Below are positions 7,293-13,355 of a DNA stretch of 13,864 bases, in pieces. The DNA is from an uncultured Clostridia bacterium (GTDB lineage: Bacteria; Bacillota; Clostridia; Oscillospirales; Acutalibacteraceae), in the NCBI GenBank assembly GCA_946535695.1, contig CAMNDS010000011.1:1-13864 (forward strand). Direction: 5' to 3'. Position numbers and translations under genes: made by a program. The notes under the pieces were generated by a model that did not search any database, was not told the DNA's origin, and worked only from the letters and a program-made list of their open reading frames with translations. Position 1 is the stretch's first letter, and every line of letters starts with the position of its first letter.

Positions 7293-7785
7293 TATACTAA
7301 AATATAGTTTAACTGTATTGTTTTCAATACTTTACATATCCGTCGGTTTTGTAAGTGTTTATCATGCTATCTACTTCTTTAGTTTATCCAATACAAATTG
7401 GCTAGCTGTGATTTTAGCCTGTGCATTTGAAATAGGTCAAGCCGCTATATTATTCTACTTATTAGTTACGAAAGATAGAAAAAACTGGTTACCATGGGTA
7501 CTGATGATAGTATTGACACTGGTACAAATATTAGGAAACGTATATAGTTCTTATATGTATATGATGATAAATAATACCGAACTTATTTCTTATTTTACAG
7601 ATTCCGTGTTATTTTACCTTCAAGATCCTGATCCGAAAGTTAATCAAGTAATGATTAGTTATATTACCGGAGCAATATTACCAATTGTTTCTCTATGCAT
7701 GACATCGATGGTTGTTAACGTATCCGGAGTTAATATAGAAGGAGATGAGGAAAAACAAAATTTAGAAGATGAAGTAAGATTCTAA
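7282..7785 (+). CDS. Four-helix membrane protein of unknown function
   Basis: This 167-residue protein has four hydrophobic segments, at about residues 8-33, 39-63, 69-96 and 123-148, and an acidic soluble C-tail (GDEEKQNLEDEVRF). It is an integral inner-membrane protein. No family could be assigned. It overlaps the kinase gene by 11 bases in another frame, which supports both the start and coupled expression. A holin is possible but less likely, given the length, the acidic tail and the position among replication genes; a better holin candidate lies at 13356-13823. Confidence 0.75.
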   Translation: MKNNILKYSLTVLFSILYISVGFVSVYHAIYFFSLSNTNWLAVILACAFEIGQAAILFYLLVTKDRKNWLPWVLMIVLTLVQILGNVYSSYMYMMINNTELISYFTDSVLFYLQDPDPKVNQVMISYITGAILPIVSLCMTSMVVNVSGVNIEGDEEKQNLEDEVRF

Positions 7786-7878
7786 AATAATACGATTTAT
7801 CTTTATTTTAATAGAATATCTAGATAAAAATAATAATTTACATATATTTATGGGTATTGACGCTTAAATCGAAGAAAA
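7786..7878 (+). promoter_or_regulatory. 93-base leader upstream of denV
   Basis: This AT-rich gap is large for this gene-dense block and may hold a separate promoter for the denV transcript. A weak inverted repeat (TTATTTTA near 7803 and TAAAAATAA near 7825) could form a hairpin. No clear -35/-10 pair or Shine-Dalgarno motif is visible. Confidence 0.3.
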
Positions 7879-8319
7879 ATGAGGATCAATGTAGAAATTG
7901 ATGTAAAAAAATTAACAGATGAACATCTGCTAGCAGAACATCGTGAAATAATGATGTTGCCGTCATTTTTAAAAAGGGCATTAAAAAGTGGTTCAATCAA
8001 TCATATACCGAAAGAATTAAACTTAGGTAAAGGTTATATTACGTTCTTTATTAATAAATTTAAATATGTATCTTTAAGGTATAAACAAGTGCATGAAGAA
8101 TGTATAAGAAGAGGATTTAATGTACAGGATCATTGTGATGAATTGTTGAGTATTCCTAGTGATTATAATAACTTTTATGCTCCGACGGATAGAGAGCAAA
8201 GCATATTAGAAAATCGGATAATATCGAGAATAAAAACTAGTCCTAAAAAATATTTTCATTATGAACATAATAAAATAACTAAGGATGAAGCGATAAATTT
8301 ATTACTTTACGGACAATAA
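7879..8319 (+). CDS. denV: Pyrimidine dimer DNA glycosylase (T4 endonuclease V family)
   Basis: This 146-residue enzyme (T4: 138 residues) removes UV-induced cyclobutane pyrimidine dimers by glycosylase and AP-lyase action. The match to T4 endonuclease V runs the whole length. LTDEHLLAEHRE (12-23) aligns with LADQHLMAEYRE, so H16, R22 and the catalytic E23 keep their T4 numbering. LGKGYITFFINKF matches the T4 GAGHVTFFYDKL segment, and EECIRRGFNVQD (73-84) matches AECLKRGFNIKD. The C-terminal tail (PKKYFHYEHNK onward) is longer than in T4. In T4 the nucleophile is the amino group of Thr2 after Met removal. Here the protein begins MRIN, one residue shorter at that point, and Met before Arg is normally kept, so Met1 may supply the amine. 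No other in-frame ATG lies between the upstream TGA (7858) and this start. Confidence 0.95.
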   Translation: MRINVEIDVKKLTDEHLLAEHREIMMLPSFLKRALKSGSINHIPKELNLGKGYITFFINKFKYVSLRYKQVHEECIRRGFNVQDHCDELLSIPSDYNNFYAPTDREQSILENRIISRIKTSPKKYFHYEHNKITKDEAINLLLYGQ

Positions 8320-8424
8320 ATATCAAAAAATAATAATTAAGGTGTTGAATAAAAATTAAATAATATACGAAGTAGAGATCGAAATAATAATTGACTAATA
8401 AATTAAATAAAAATCGAATAATAT
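8320..8424 (+). promoter_or_regulatory. 105-base AT-rich leader with an imperfect internal duplication
   Basis: Two similar blocks occur: AAATAATAATT at 8328 and 8382, and a 22-base element at 8348-8369 that recurs with three changes at 8406-8427, overlapping the start codon. This could be a duplicated promoter or leader, or chance in DNA rich in AAT and TAA. No other signal is visible. Confidence 0.3.
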
Positions 8425-8814
8425 ATGGAATTAAAGTTTTCTCCGAAAGAAATATTATCGGAATTAAATATTACGATTAAATTAAATAGCATCTCTAAAT
8501 TAATTCGCGAAACTGTATTTAAGCAATTAGCCGAATCGATTCGCGAACAAACAAAATCATATGTTACTCCGGAATTACTACTCGGTCCAAATTGTAACGT
8601 CTCTGTAAAAGGAAATAAAATCATAGTTACTCTATTCGAAGAAAATAGTTATCACGGCAGCGACTCAACTAAAGAAAAATCGTTTTTTATTTATAGTGAT
8701 TATCTGCTTAATTTACTATTATCCATATACTATATAGACAAATCACAACAAGTGTCGGAACAAGTAACTGTCGAATATGGAAGTGGATGGGAAGAAAAAG
8801 AAAAGGAAGCTTAA
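8425..8814 (+). CDS. Unknown 129-residue protein ending in a terminator palindrome
   Basis: No family is recognised. The protein looks soluble and mixed alpha/beta: an N-terminal helical half (residues 8-45), a central beta-like stretch (NVSVKGNKIIVTLFEE, about 58-73), a hydrophobic helix (YLLNLLLSIYYI) and a charged tail ending EEKEKEA. The last codons and the TAA (8812-8814) lie within the palindromic terminator, so the C-terminal sequence is partly dictated by the terminator. It is the last gene of the long plus-strand block and converges on the minus-strand island. Confidence 0.7.
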   Translation: MELKFSPKEILSELNITIKLNSISKLIRETVFKQLAESIREQTKSYVTPELLLGPNCNVSVKGNKIIVTLFEENSYHGSDSTKEKSFFIYSDYLLNLLLSIYYIDKSQQVSEQVTVEYGSGWEEKEKEA

Positions 8815-8825
8815 GCTTCCTTTTT
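8801..8825. terminator. Palindromic bidirectional terminator 2
   Basis: Bases 8801-8824 are a perfect 24-base palindrome with core GGAAGCTTAAGCTTCC (8805-8820), four A on the left and five T on the right. The plus-strand stop TAA (8812-8814) spans the centre, and the minus-strand stop (8831-8829) lies just beyond, so one element serves both convergent genes. Confidence 0.87.
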
Positions 8826-8828
8826 CTT

Positions 8829-9146
8829 TTATTTGAAATTATTAAACAAATCGGTTAAAAATTCATCAAAATCGATATCAATTAATTTTTCAGCATCTTT
8901 TTCGCTATTTAATAAATTCGTTAATTCTTCTTCATCAGAAAAAGTATCTAATATATCTTTATATGCTTTATCTAGATTTCGGGCGTTTAATAATTCATTA
9001 TTTATATATATGAACAATATATGCATGATGTCATAATCTATATTATACTTATCTGCATATTTTCTGACGTTAGTACTTTTTTCGAGAAATTTTTCTATTT
9101 TATTTATATTTAGATTTTCATATAATAAATTCTTAAGACTCTTCAT
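8829..9146 (-). CDS. Small candidate head-packaged protein with capsid-targeting-like N-terminus
   Basis: The 105-residue product is acidic, helical and of no known family. The N-terminus MKSLKNLLYENLN resembles the T4 capsid-targeting sequence: Met-Lys, an amphipathic helix, and L-Y-E at residues 8-10 matching the [L/I]-x-E cleavage rule. The rest is rich in Asp, Glu, Asn and Leu, ending DFDEFLTDLFNNFK. It is the last gene of a three-gene minus-strand unit, 12 bases after its neighbour. Inference: an internal protein placed in the prohead and trimmed on maturation. A core or scaffold component is the main alternative. Confidence 0.7.
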   Translation of the reverse strand: MKSLKNLLYENLNINKIEKFLEKSTNVRKYADKYNIDYDIMHILFIYINNELLNARNLDKAYKDILDTFSDEEELTNLLNSEKDAEKLIDIDFDEFLTDLFNNFK

Positions 9147-9158
9147 AAGTTTATTTTT

Positions 9159-9872
9159 TTACCAAATTCTTAACCAAGTTTGCTTATGTTCTGTATAAGA
9201 TTCTCCTACGGATAATTTTAAGATATTAGAAGGTATGTATTCTTCTTCAACGCTAATTGCTTCTGCAAGATCTTCAATACTATCGAAAGCTTCTAAAGTT
9301 ACGGCAACTCCTGTATCTTTTAACATCGGACTAAAATATACAAATCCATATTTTTTATTACCTTTATAATCAATATTCATAGAATCTGCTTTATCTGTTA
9401 CTACCGAGCCTTCAGTCCATATTTTCCATTTGGTAGTCGCTTCTGTGATAATAGATTCGTTGAGACATTTTTCAACTAAATAATCCTTAAGAGAAAATAT
9501 TCGGTTTTCTTTTAATTCTTTTAACTTATAAAGGGTGCCATCAATCAATGATAAAATAGCATCTACATCTGATTGTAATTCAGGTTCTTCGAAGAACTGT
9601 TCGCGGCCTTCTGCAGTCATTTCTCTTAATTCCTCAAGATAGTCAATGGCAGACATTTTATCTGTTGACATAATATTTTTTAATCCTTCTACTTTACCAT
9701 GCAAACCCTGATATGCTTCGATTAGTGTATCTACTAAATCTATAACATCATCATAAAATTCATTTAATGCTTTATGTGCGGAATATTTATCTGTTTTAAG
9801 ATGAGATTTCCAGCTTTCCACCATACTTTGTTGCAGTGTTCCAAGATATTCTTCTACTGTATTAGCTTTCAT
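9159..9872 (-). CDS. Dps/ferritin-like domain fused through a capsid-targeting-like segment to an unknown domain
   Basis: This 237-residue protein has three parts. Residues 1-125 are helical and resemble Dps/ferritin-like proteins: H33, D48 and E52 have the same spacing (+15, +19) as ferroxidase residues H63, D78 and E82 of E. coli Dps, in AHKALNEFYDDVIDLVDTLI. H24 is nine residues earlier, where Dps has twelve, and N37 replaces the Dps Asp. Residues 127-145, SLKDYLVEKCLNESIITEA, resemble the capsid-targeting peptides of neighbouring genes, with L-V-E, L-N-E and I-T-E sites. Residues 146-237 form a beta-rich unknown domain (KYGFVYFSPM, KQTWLRIW). Inference: packaged in the head and perhaps cleaved into two products. 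Metal binding is uncertain because two ligands differ from Dps. It lies between two short genes with similar peptides, 11-12 bases apart. Confidence 0.72.
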   Translation of the reverse strand: MKANTVEEYLGTLQQSMVESWKSHLKTDKYSAHKALNEFYDDVIDLVDTLIEAYQGLHGKVEGLKNIMSTDKMSAIDYLEELREMTAEGREQFFEEPELQSDVDAILSLIDGTLYKLKELKENRIFSLKDYLVEKCLNESIITEATTKWKIWTEGSVVTDKADSMNIDYKGNKKYGFVYFSPMLKDTGVAVTLEAFDSIEDLAEAISVEEEYIPSNILKLSVGESYTEHKQTWLRIW

Positions 9873-9880
9873 ATTATTTT

Positions 9881-9888
9881 TATTTATA
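9881..9888 (-). promoter_or_regulatory. TATAAATA box, T4-late-promoter-like
   Basis: On the minus strand these bases read TATAAATA, identical to the T4 late promoter core. The box ends eight bases before the ATG of the Dps-like gene and overlaps the upstream stop codon. Transcription would then start very near the ATG. In DNA this AT-rich several matches are expected by chance, so position is the main support. Confidence 0.3.
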
Positions 9889-10105
9889 ATTCAAAATTAT
9901 TTGTTAATCCACCTGCATGGGCTACGGTATTATCTAATTCCTTTTCGAGATATTTTTCAAAATCTTTCGTATTTTCTTTAGGAACATATATTTTAACAGT
10001 TACTGGTAATCCTTCATCATCAGTAAAACCAATAAAGGCGACGCTATAAATTTCTTCGCGAGCTTCATTAATATAGTTATTTAAGTGTTCGATTAAATTT
10101 TTCAT
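9884..10105 (-). CDS. Small candidate head-packaged protein with capsid-targeting-like N-terminus
   Basis: The 73-residue product begins MKNLIEHLNNYINEA, an amphipathic helix ending in I-N-E, which fits both the T4 capsid-targeting pattern and the prohead-protease rule. The remaining 58 residues look like a small alpha/beta fold (VAFIGFTDDEG, VTVKIYVPKE, KDFEKYLEKELD). No family is recognised. It is the first gene of the minus-strand island, directly downstream of the divergent promoter region, and 11 bases from the Dps-like gene. After cleavage the mature peptide would be about 58-59 residues, similar in size to T4 internal proteins. Confidence 0.7.
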   Translation of the reverse strand: MKNLIEHLNNYINEAREEIYSVAFIGFTDDEGLPVTVKIYVPKENTKDFEKYLEKELDNTVAHAGGLTNNFEL

Positions 10106-10181
10106 GATAAAATATTTTTTTATATATAATAAATAAATATGTTATAATTTATATTTTTATTAGAATAAAAACACAAATTGT
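10106..10181. promoter_or_regulatory. Divergent promoter region 2
   Basis: These 76 bases are almost pure A and T. On the minus strand, TTATTATA (10132-10125) lies 19 bases before the ATG at 10105, nearly the spacing of the same octamer before the gene starting at 1602. Both are followed by an A-run and TTTTA just before the ATG. On the plus strand TATAAT occurs at 10143-10148, 33 bases before the ATG at 10182, with no clear -35 partner. Confidence 0.45.
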
Positions 10182-10520
10182 ATGAAAGAAATAAAAGAAA
10201 AGTGGATAGAAGCGTTAAAAATAGCTTTAAGTAATAAAACGAAACAATTTTTAAGTTCTTCAAATTACTATACACTAGTTAATCCTCACGATCGTGAGCG
10301 ATTTTTCGAGTTGATAGATGAGATATGTGAAAAATATAACATTAATGACACTATTGATTTTCAAAATACAGCTGTGATGTATCTTATCGATTTTGAAAGT
10401 CAACAACAAACAGGAATTATTACTCTCAATACTCCAATCAATACTCCAATCACTACTCCAATCAATACTCCATCACTTCCGTGGTATGAAAATGTTTATT
10501 GCACTACGTTTACAAAATAA
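10182..10520 (+). CDS. Unknown 112-residue protein with Asn-Thr-Pro-Ile repeats
   Basis: Residues 1-80 form a helical, charged domain starting MKEIKEKWIEALKIALSNKT with no recognised family. Residues 83-98 are tandem tetrapeptides (NTPINTPITTPINTP) followed by SLPWYENVYCTTF. The repeats are coded by a 12-base tandem array, so copy number can change without shifting frame. A Pro/Thr repeat suggests an extended linker or stalk. It is the first gene of the rightward accessory block, just before MazG. Confidence 0.65.
   Translation: MKEIKEKWIEALKIALSNKTKQFLSSSNYYTLVNPHDRERFFELIDEICEKYNINDTIDFQNTAVMYLIDFESQQQTGIITLNTPINTPITTPINTPSLPWYENVYCTTFTK
10428..10475. repeat. 12-bp tandem repeat array, about four copies
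   Basis: Unit AATACTCCAATC occurs at 10428-10439 and 10440-10451, then with one substitution change at 10452-10463 and a diverged copy at 10464-10475. It encodes the Asn-Thr-Pro-Ile repeat of the gene at 10182-10520. Confidence 0.92.
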
Positions 10521-10529
10521 AATACTAGT

Positions 10530-10859
10530 ATGACGCTTAATTTTTATATGAGACAAGCTATTGAGAACACTATATATGATGACTCGATGGGCGCATATTA
10601 TTCAGTTCTTGGTCTATGCGGAGAAGCTGGAGAAGTAGCTGATAAATTGAAAAAAATATATAGAGATAAGGATTGGAAAAATATAACCATCGAAGATAAA
10701 GAAGATATCAAAAAAGAGCTCGGAGATGTATTATGGTATATAGCGAAGATGTGCGATGACTTAGGATTTACTCTCAATGAAGTAGCAGAAACTAATTTAT
10801 ATAAAATACATGATAGAAAAGAACGAGGAACTTTAAGAGGCTCCGGAGATAATAGATAA
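10530..10859 (+). CDS. mazG: MazG-like nucleotide pyrophosphohydrolase
   Basis: The 109-residue enzyme belongs to the all-alpha NTP pyrophosphatase superfamily, which hydrolyses (d)NTPs to monophosphate and pyrophosphate. The metal-binding signature is complete: E32 and E35 in CGEAGEVADKLKK, then E63 and D66 in KKELGDVLWYIAKMCDDLGF. The end, NLYKIHDRKERGTLRGSGDNR, is typical of phage single-domain MazG proteins. Possible roles are cleaning the nucleotide pool, removing non-canonical nucleotides or altering host alarmone signalling; the sequence does not decide. It follows the previous gene by nine bases and precedes the next by ten, so all three are probably on one transcript. Confidence 0.92.
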   Translation: MTLNFYMRQAIENTIYDDSMGAYYSVLGLCGEAGEVADKLKKIYRDKDWKNITIEDKEDIKKELGDVLWYIAKMCDDLGFTLNEVAETNLYKIHDRKERGTLRGSGDNR

Positions 10860-10869
10860 TAATTTAATT

Positions 10870-11415
10870 ATGAATAAATTACCTAAATTACCTATAATAG
10901 CTCAATCGATTGAGGAATATATGAAATTAAGGGATAATAAAGAATTACATGAAAAATATCGAGGCAATCGGGGATGGTTATCTTATAAACTTAAAATCGA
11001 AGATTTAAATAATCCAATAGTCGTGCAATTATTTTCTCATCGTCCGGATATCCTGAATATGATGAAACATATAGACGAAATATGCATCTCCCATAATAAA
11101 CTCGGTATATTTAAAGGTGTTGAATTGACGGACGAAGACTATTATTGGATATATATAGACGAAGATAGTAGATATTGTTATAATACATGTGTTGATAAAT
11201 GTGAACCCACCGATTGGAAAGTGGGCACTAAGGAAATGGTACCCGGAGATCTATATATAATTAATTCATTACATACGTTCGATTATAGTCCAATGCATAA
11301 TGTAGTCGGTAGGTATTTTGAAACGGACGAATATGATTATTTTGAAATAACAGAGGGAGAGAACAGGGGGATGTGTATTTCAACTTCAAGAATTTTTTGT
11401 AACAAAAAGATCTAA
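10870..11415 (+). CDS. Unknown 181-residue soluble protein
   Basis: No family is recognised. There is no signal peptide or membrane segment. The N-terminal half is helical (IAQSIEEYMKLRDNKELHEK, 9-28). The second half is rich in aromatic and acidic residues (ELTDEDYYWIYIDEDSRYCY, 85-104) and looks beta-rich, with a Gly-Asp-Leu-Tyr turn (PGDLYIINS) and a cysteine-containing end (GMCISTSRIFCNK). Five cysteines are present, but no CxxC pair suggesting a zinc site. It lies ten bases after MazG. The length and composition suggest a real globular protein. Confidence 0.7.
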   Translation: MNKLPKLPIIAQSIEEYMKLRDNKELHEKYRGNRGWLSYKLKIEDLNNPIVVQLFSHRPDILNMMKHIDEICISHNKLGIFKGVELTDEDYYWIYIDEDSRYCYNTCVDKCEPTDWKVGTKEMVPGDLYIINSLHTFDYSPMHNVVGRYFETDEYDYFEITEGENRGMCISTSRIFCNKKI

Positions 11416-11442
11416 AGATTATACTATTTTTTATATATAAAT

Positions 11443-11658
11443 ATGAAAAGATATAGATTGATATTTGCAGAAGCAAAAAACGACGGAAATCAAAGTATAA
11501 CTAAAATATTAAATAGTAGTCAAATCGTTATATCAGATGAAAAATTAGAGGAACTTAAGAAAGCTAAAGTACCTGTTGACCAACAAAAAATTAACATCCT
11601 TTCATATTTAATAAGGGAAATGACAAATCAAGTGAATAAAGAAATAAAAAATAATTAA
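11443..11658 (+). CDS. Unknown small basic protein
   Basis: The 71-residue product has an N-terminal beta-like start (MKRYRLIFAEAKNDG) and two likely helices (SDEKLEELKKAKV and the C-terminal segment to NKEIKNN). No family is recognised. It starts 27 bases after the previous gene and ends four bases before a membrane protein gene, so it belongs to the same tightly packed run. Very A-rich coding and short length leave room for error. Confidence 0.55.
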   Translation: MKRYRLIFAEAKNDGNQSITKILNSSQIVISDEKLEELKKAKVPVDQQKINILSYLIREMTNQVNKEIKNN

Positions 11659-11662
11659 TAAT

Positions 11663-11944
11663 ATGATAGATCTCATATATTCATTATTACTCAGTATTTT
11701 ATTTATAGTAATAATTTTTTCGTTATATAAGTTCAATTATAATCTTTTTAATATAATATTAGTTATTCTTTTACTAATACCTATTCTTTCTATAATTGTA
11801 TTTATTAGTTCTTGTATAGTATTTCCCGTATTAGTTAATACTAGGGAAGGAGAAATAGCAGTATTCAAAGATAATAAACTAACGAGATGGTTATTTAATA
11901 TATATCTCGATAAAAAAGATTATTGGGCACATGAAAATATCTAA
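11663..11944 (+). CDS. Small two-helix membrane protein
   Basis: The 93-residue product has two strongly hydrophobic segments, about residues 4-22 and 28-57, followed by a soluble C-terminal part (NTREGEIAVFKDNKLTRW onward). It is an inner-membrane protein of no recognised family. The second segment is long enough to contain a kink. The last 14 bases overlap the next gene, another membrane protein, suggesting coupled production and possibly a two-protein membrane unit (inference). Confidence 0.65.
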   Translation: MIDLIYSLLLSILFIVIIFSLYKFNYNLFNIILVILLLIPILSIIVFISSCIVFPVLVNTREGEIAVFKDNKLTRWLFNIYLDKKDYWAHENI

Positions 11945-12152
11945 TTTGTTTTGGTTGATTGAAATAATAAATATATTATTTTCTTTATGTTTATTGTGGG
12001 GATTACTATATATTGACCATGAGAAAACGATAAATATAAAGAATGTAGAATATTTAGAACAGAAATTAGATAGTATCGAAAATTCATATTACAACAATAC
12101 AAATATTAAAGTTTGTGCAGATAGTATATCAATAACAATAACAAAAATATGA
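11931..12152 (+). CDS. Small single-pass membrane protein with coiled-coil-like stalk
   Basis: The 73-residue protein has one membrane segment (about residues 7-27) followed by a polar stretch with heptad-like spacing (VEYLEQKLDSIENSYYN, 39-55) and a short beta-like end (KVCADSISITITKI). This is the general shape of an N-terminally anchored protein facing the periplasm, as seen in inner-membrane spanins. No partner outer-membrane lipoprotein gene is visible, so that idea is weak. It overlaps the upstream membrane protein by 14 bases and the downstream ASCH gene by ATGA. Confidence 0.62.
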   Translation: MKISNLFWLIEIINILFSLCLLWGLLYIDHEKTINIKNVEYLEQKLDSIENSYYNNTNIKVCADSISITITKI

Positions 12153-12406
12153 CAGAAGAGATATTACATTTAGTACTTAAGTATCAATGGTATGATATGA
12201 TAGCATCCGGTATCAAACGCGAGGAATATAGAGATATTAAATGGCTAAAGCGTTTACAAAAACATAATTATAAAAAAATATGTTTTCATCGAGGGTATTC
12301 ATCAACGACTTTAACATTTGATATCGATAATATAGCATTAGGTATTGGAGGACATAAAGATTGGGGAGCCCCCGACTATGAAGTATTGATAATAAGCTTT
12401 CATTAA
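12149..12406 (+). CDS. ASCH-domain (DUF3850-like) protein
   Basis: The 85-residue product matches the ASCH fold, a PUA-related beta-barrel. It starts with a strand (HLVLKYQWYDMIASG, 7-21) leading into GIKREEYRDIK (21-31), the G-x-K-x-x-E-x-R family signature. Later strands KKICFHRGY and TLTFDIDNIALGIGG complete the barrel. ASCH proteins are thought to bind RNA or modified nucleosides, and some hydrolyse N4-acetylcytidine; small phage members are common and mostly uncharacterised. The ATG overlaps the preceding TGA as ATGA. A 48-base AT-rich gap follows, so it probably ends this packed run. Confidence 0.72.
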   Translation: MTEEILHLVLKYQWYDMIASGIKREEYRDIKWLKRLQKHNYKKICFHRGYSSTTLTFDIDNIALGIGGHKDWGAPDYEVLIISFH

Positions 12407-12430
12407 ATAAAATACTGTAATTTAAATAAT

Positions 12431-12438
12431 TATAAATA
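12431..12438 (+). promoter_or_regulatory. TATAAATA box upstream of the SPFH gene
   Basis: An exact match to the T4 late promoter core lies 16 bases before the ATG at 12455, leaving room for a short leader. The gene begins after a 48-base gap, which fits a new transcript. Chance matches are expected in this AT-rich DNA. Confidence 0.35.
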
Positions 12439-12454
12439 TAATAATTTTTAAAAA

Positions 12455-13288
12455 ATGAACAAGTTTTATTCTTCTCTCATCATTATTGCTATAGTAGCAA
12501 TGTTGATTCCCATGACCTTAGTACGCTGTACGCGGGTTGATTCTTCCGAGGTAGGTATTAAATTTAACAAGTTATCTTTGACGGATCAAGGCAAACTCGA
12601 TGCTAGTCCCGTCACAGGCTACGTATTTTATAATCCAATTACAACAGATGTACATACTTATCCGATATACGTACAACGCGTCGATTATGAACCATTTACC
12701 GTGAATACTAAAGATGCAGCCATATTCTCTATGGATCCTATAATGGCATATTCTCTTAATCGAGATAAAGCTATAGACGTATTTTTCAAATATCGAAAAT
12801 CTTTAAAAGAGATTCAAGAAGGTTATATGCGTACTGTAATTTATGATGCGTATCGAATAACAGCTAATTCATATACTTCAGATGAATTGATGGCTAATCG
12901 AGCTAAATTCGAACAAGAAGTACGGGCTATGCTAGATTCAACTCTTATGCGAGAAGGATTTACAGTCTCCGAGTTTACTTCACAGATCACTCCCCCGGAA
13001 TCATTGAGACAGATGATTGATGCGAAAAACGCAGCTGTACAGGCGGCATTGAAGGCCGAGAATGAAGTTAAACAAGCGGAAGCTAATGCGAAGATAGCTA
13101 TTGCGAAGGCCGAAGGAGAAGCTAAGGCTATGAAGATTAAAGCTGATGCCGAAGCTTATTATAACAAAACTATATCTGCATCGCTCAGTCATATGATTGT
13201 GCAAGAAGATTGGATCGAAAAATGGGACGGACATCTGCCGACGGTGCAATCTAGTTCCGGGATGATGCCTATTATAAATATTCAATAA
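12455..13288 (+). CDS. SPFH / prohibitin-stomatin (Band 7) membrane protein
   Basis: The 277-residue product has an N-terminal membrane anchor (about residues 6-24, then CTRVDSSEVGIKF). An SPFH domain follows at about 28-180, where SSEVGIKFNK and FYNPITTDVHTYPIYVQRVD are typical first strands. An Ala/Glu/Lys coiled coil spans about 185-235 and includes the family AEGEAKA segment (219-225). These proteins oligomerise into membrane rings or microdomains that influence proteases and membrane organisation. A lipobox is not convincing (LVRC before Cys25). The gene is more GC-rich and more balanced in codons than its neighbours, as if acquired from a host. It sits beside a probable holin. A role in membrane protection, protease control or lysis timing is inference. 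Confidence 0.87.
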   Translation: MNKFYSSLIIIAIVAMLIPMTLVRCTRVDSSEVGIKFNKLSLTDQGKLDASPVTGYVFYNPITTDVHTYPIYVQRVDYEPFTVNTKDAAIFSMDPIMAYSLNRDKAIDVFFKYRKSLKEIQEGYMRTVIYDAYRITANSYTSDELMANRAKFEQEVRAMLDSTLMREGFTVSEFTSQITPPESLRQMIDAKNAAVQAALKAENEVKQAEANAKIAIAKAEGEAKAMKIKADAEAYYNKTISASLSHMIVQEDWIEKWDGHLPTVQSSSGMMPIINIQ

Positions 13289-13343
13289 AATTCCGATAGA
13301 AAGATAGGATGTTCGGGAAATGACAAAAAATTAAAAGATTAAA

Positions 13344-13351
13344 TATAAATA
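13344..13351 (+). promoter_or_regulatory. TATAAATA box upstream of the holin candidate
   Basis: An exact TATAAATA lies only four bases before the ATG at 13356. If used as a -10 element, transcription would begin at or just inside the start codon. It may therefore be chance. Confidence 0.2.
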
Positions 13352-13355
13352 ATTT

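Noticed and set aside
9000..9115. Further TATAAATA matches on the minus strand near 9000 and 9105.
   Set aside because: They lie inside a coding region with no gene start close downstream; they show how common chance matches are here.
11436..11443. TATAAATA as a promoter for the gene at 11443.
   Set aside because: It overlaps the start codon, so it could not serve this gene; probably chance.
11931..12152. Inner-membrane spanin.
   Set aside because: Topology fits loosely, but there is no partner lipoprotein gene and the protein is not next to the holin candidate or an endolysin.
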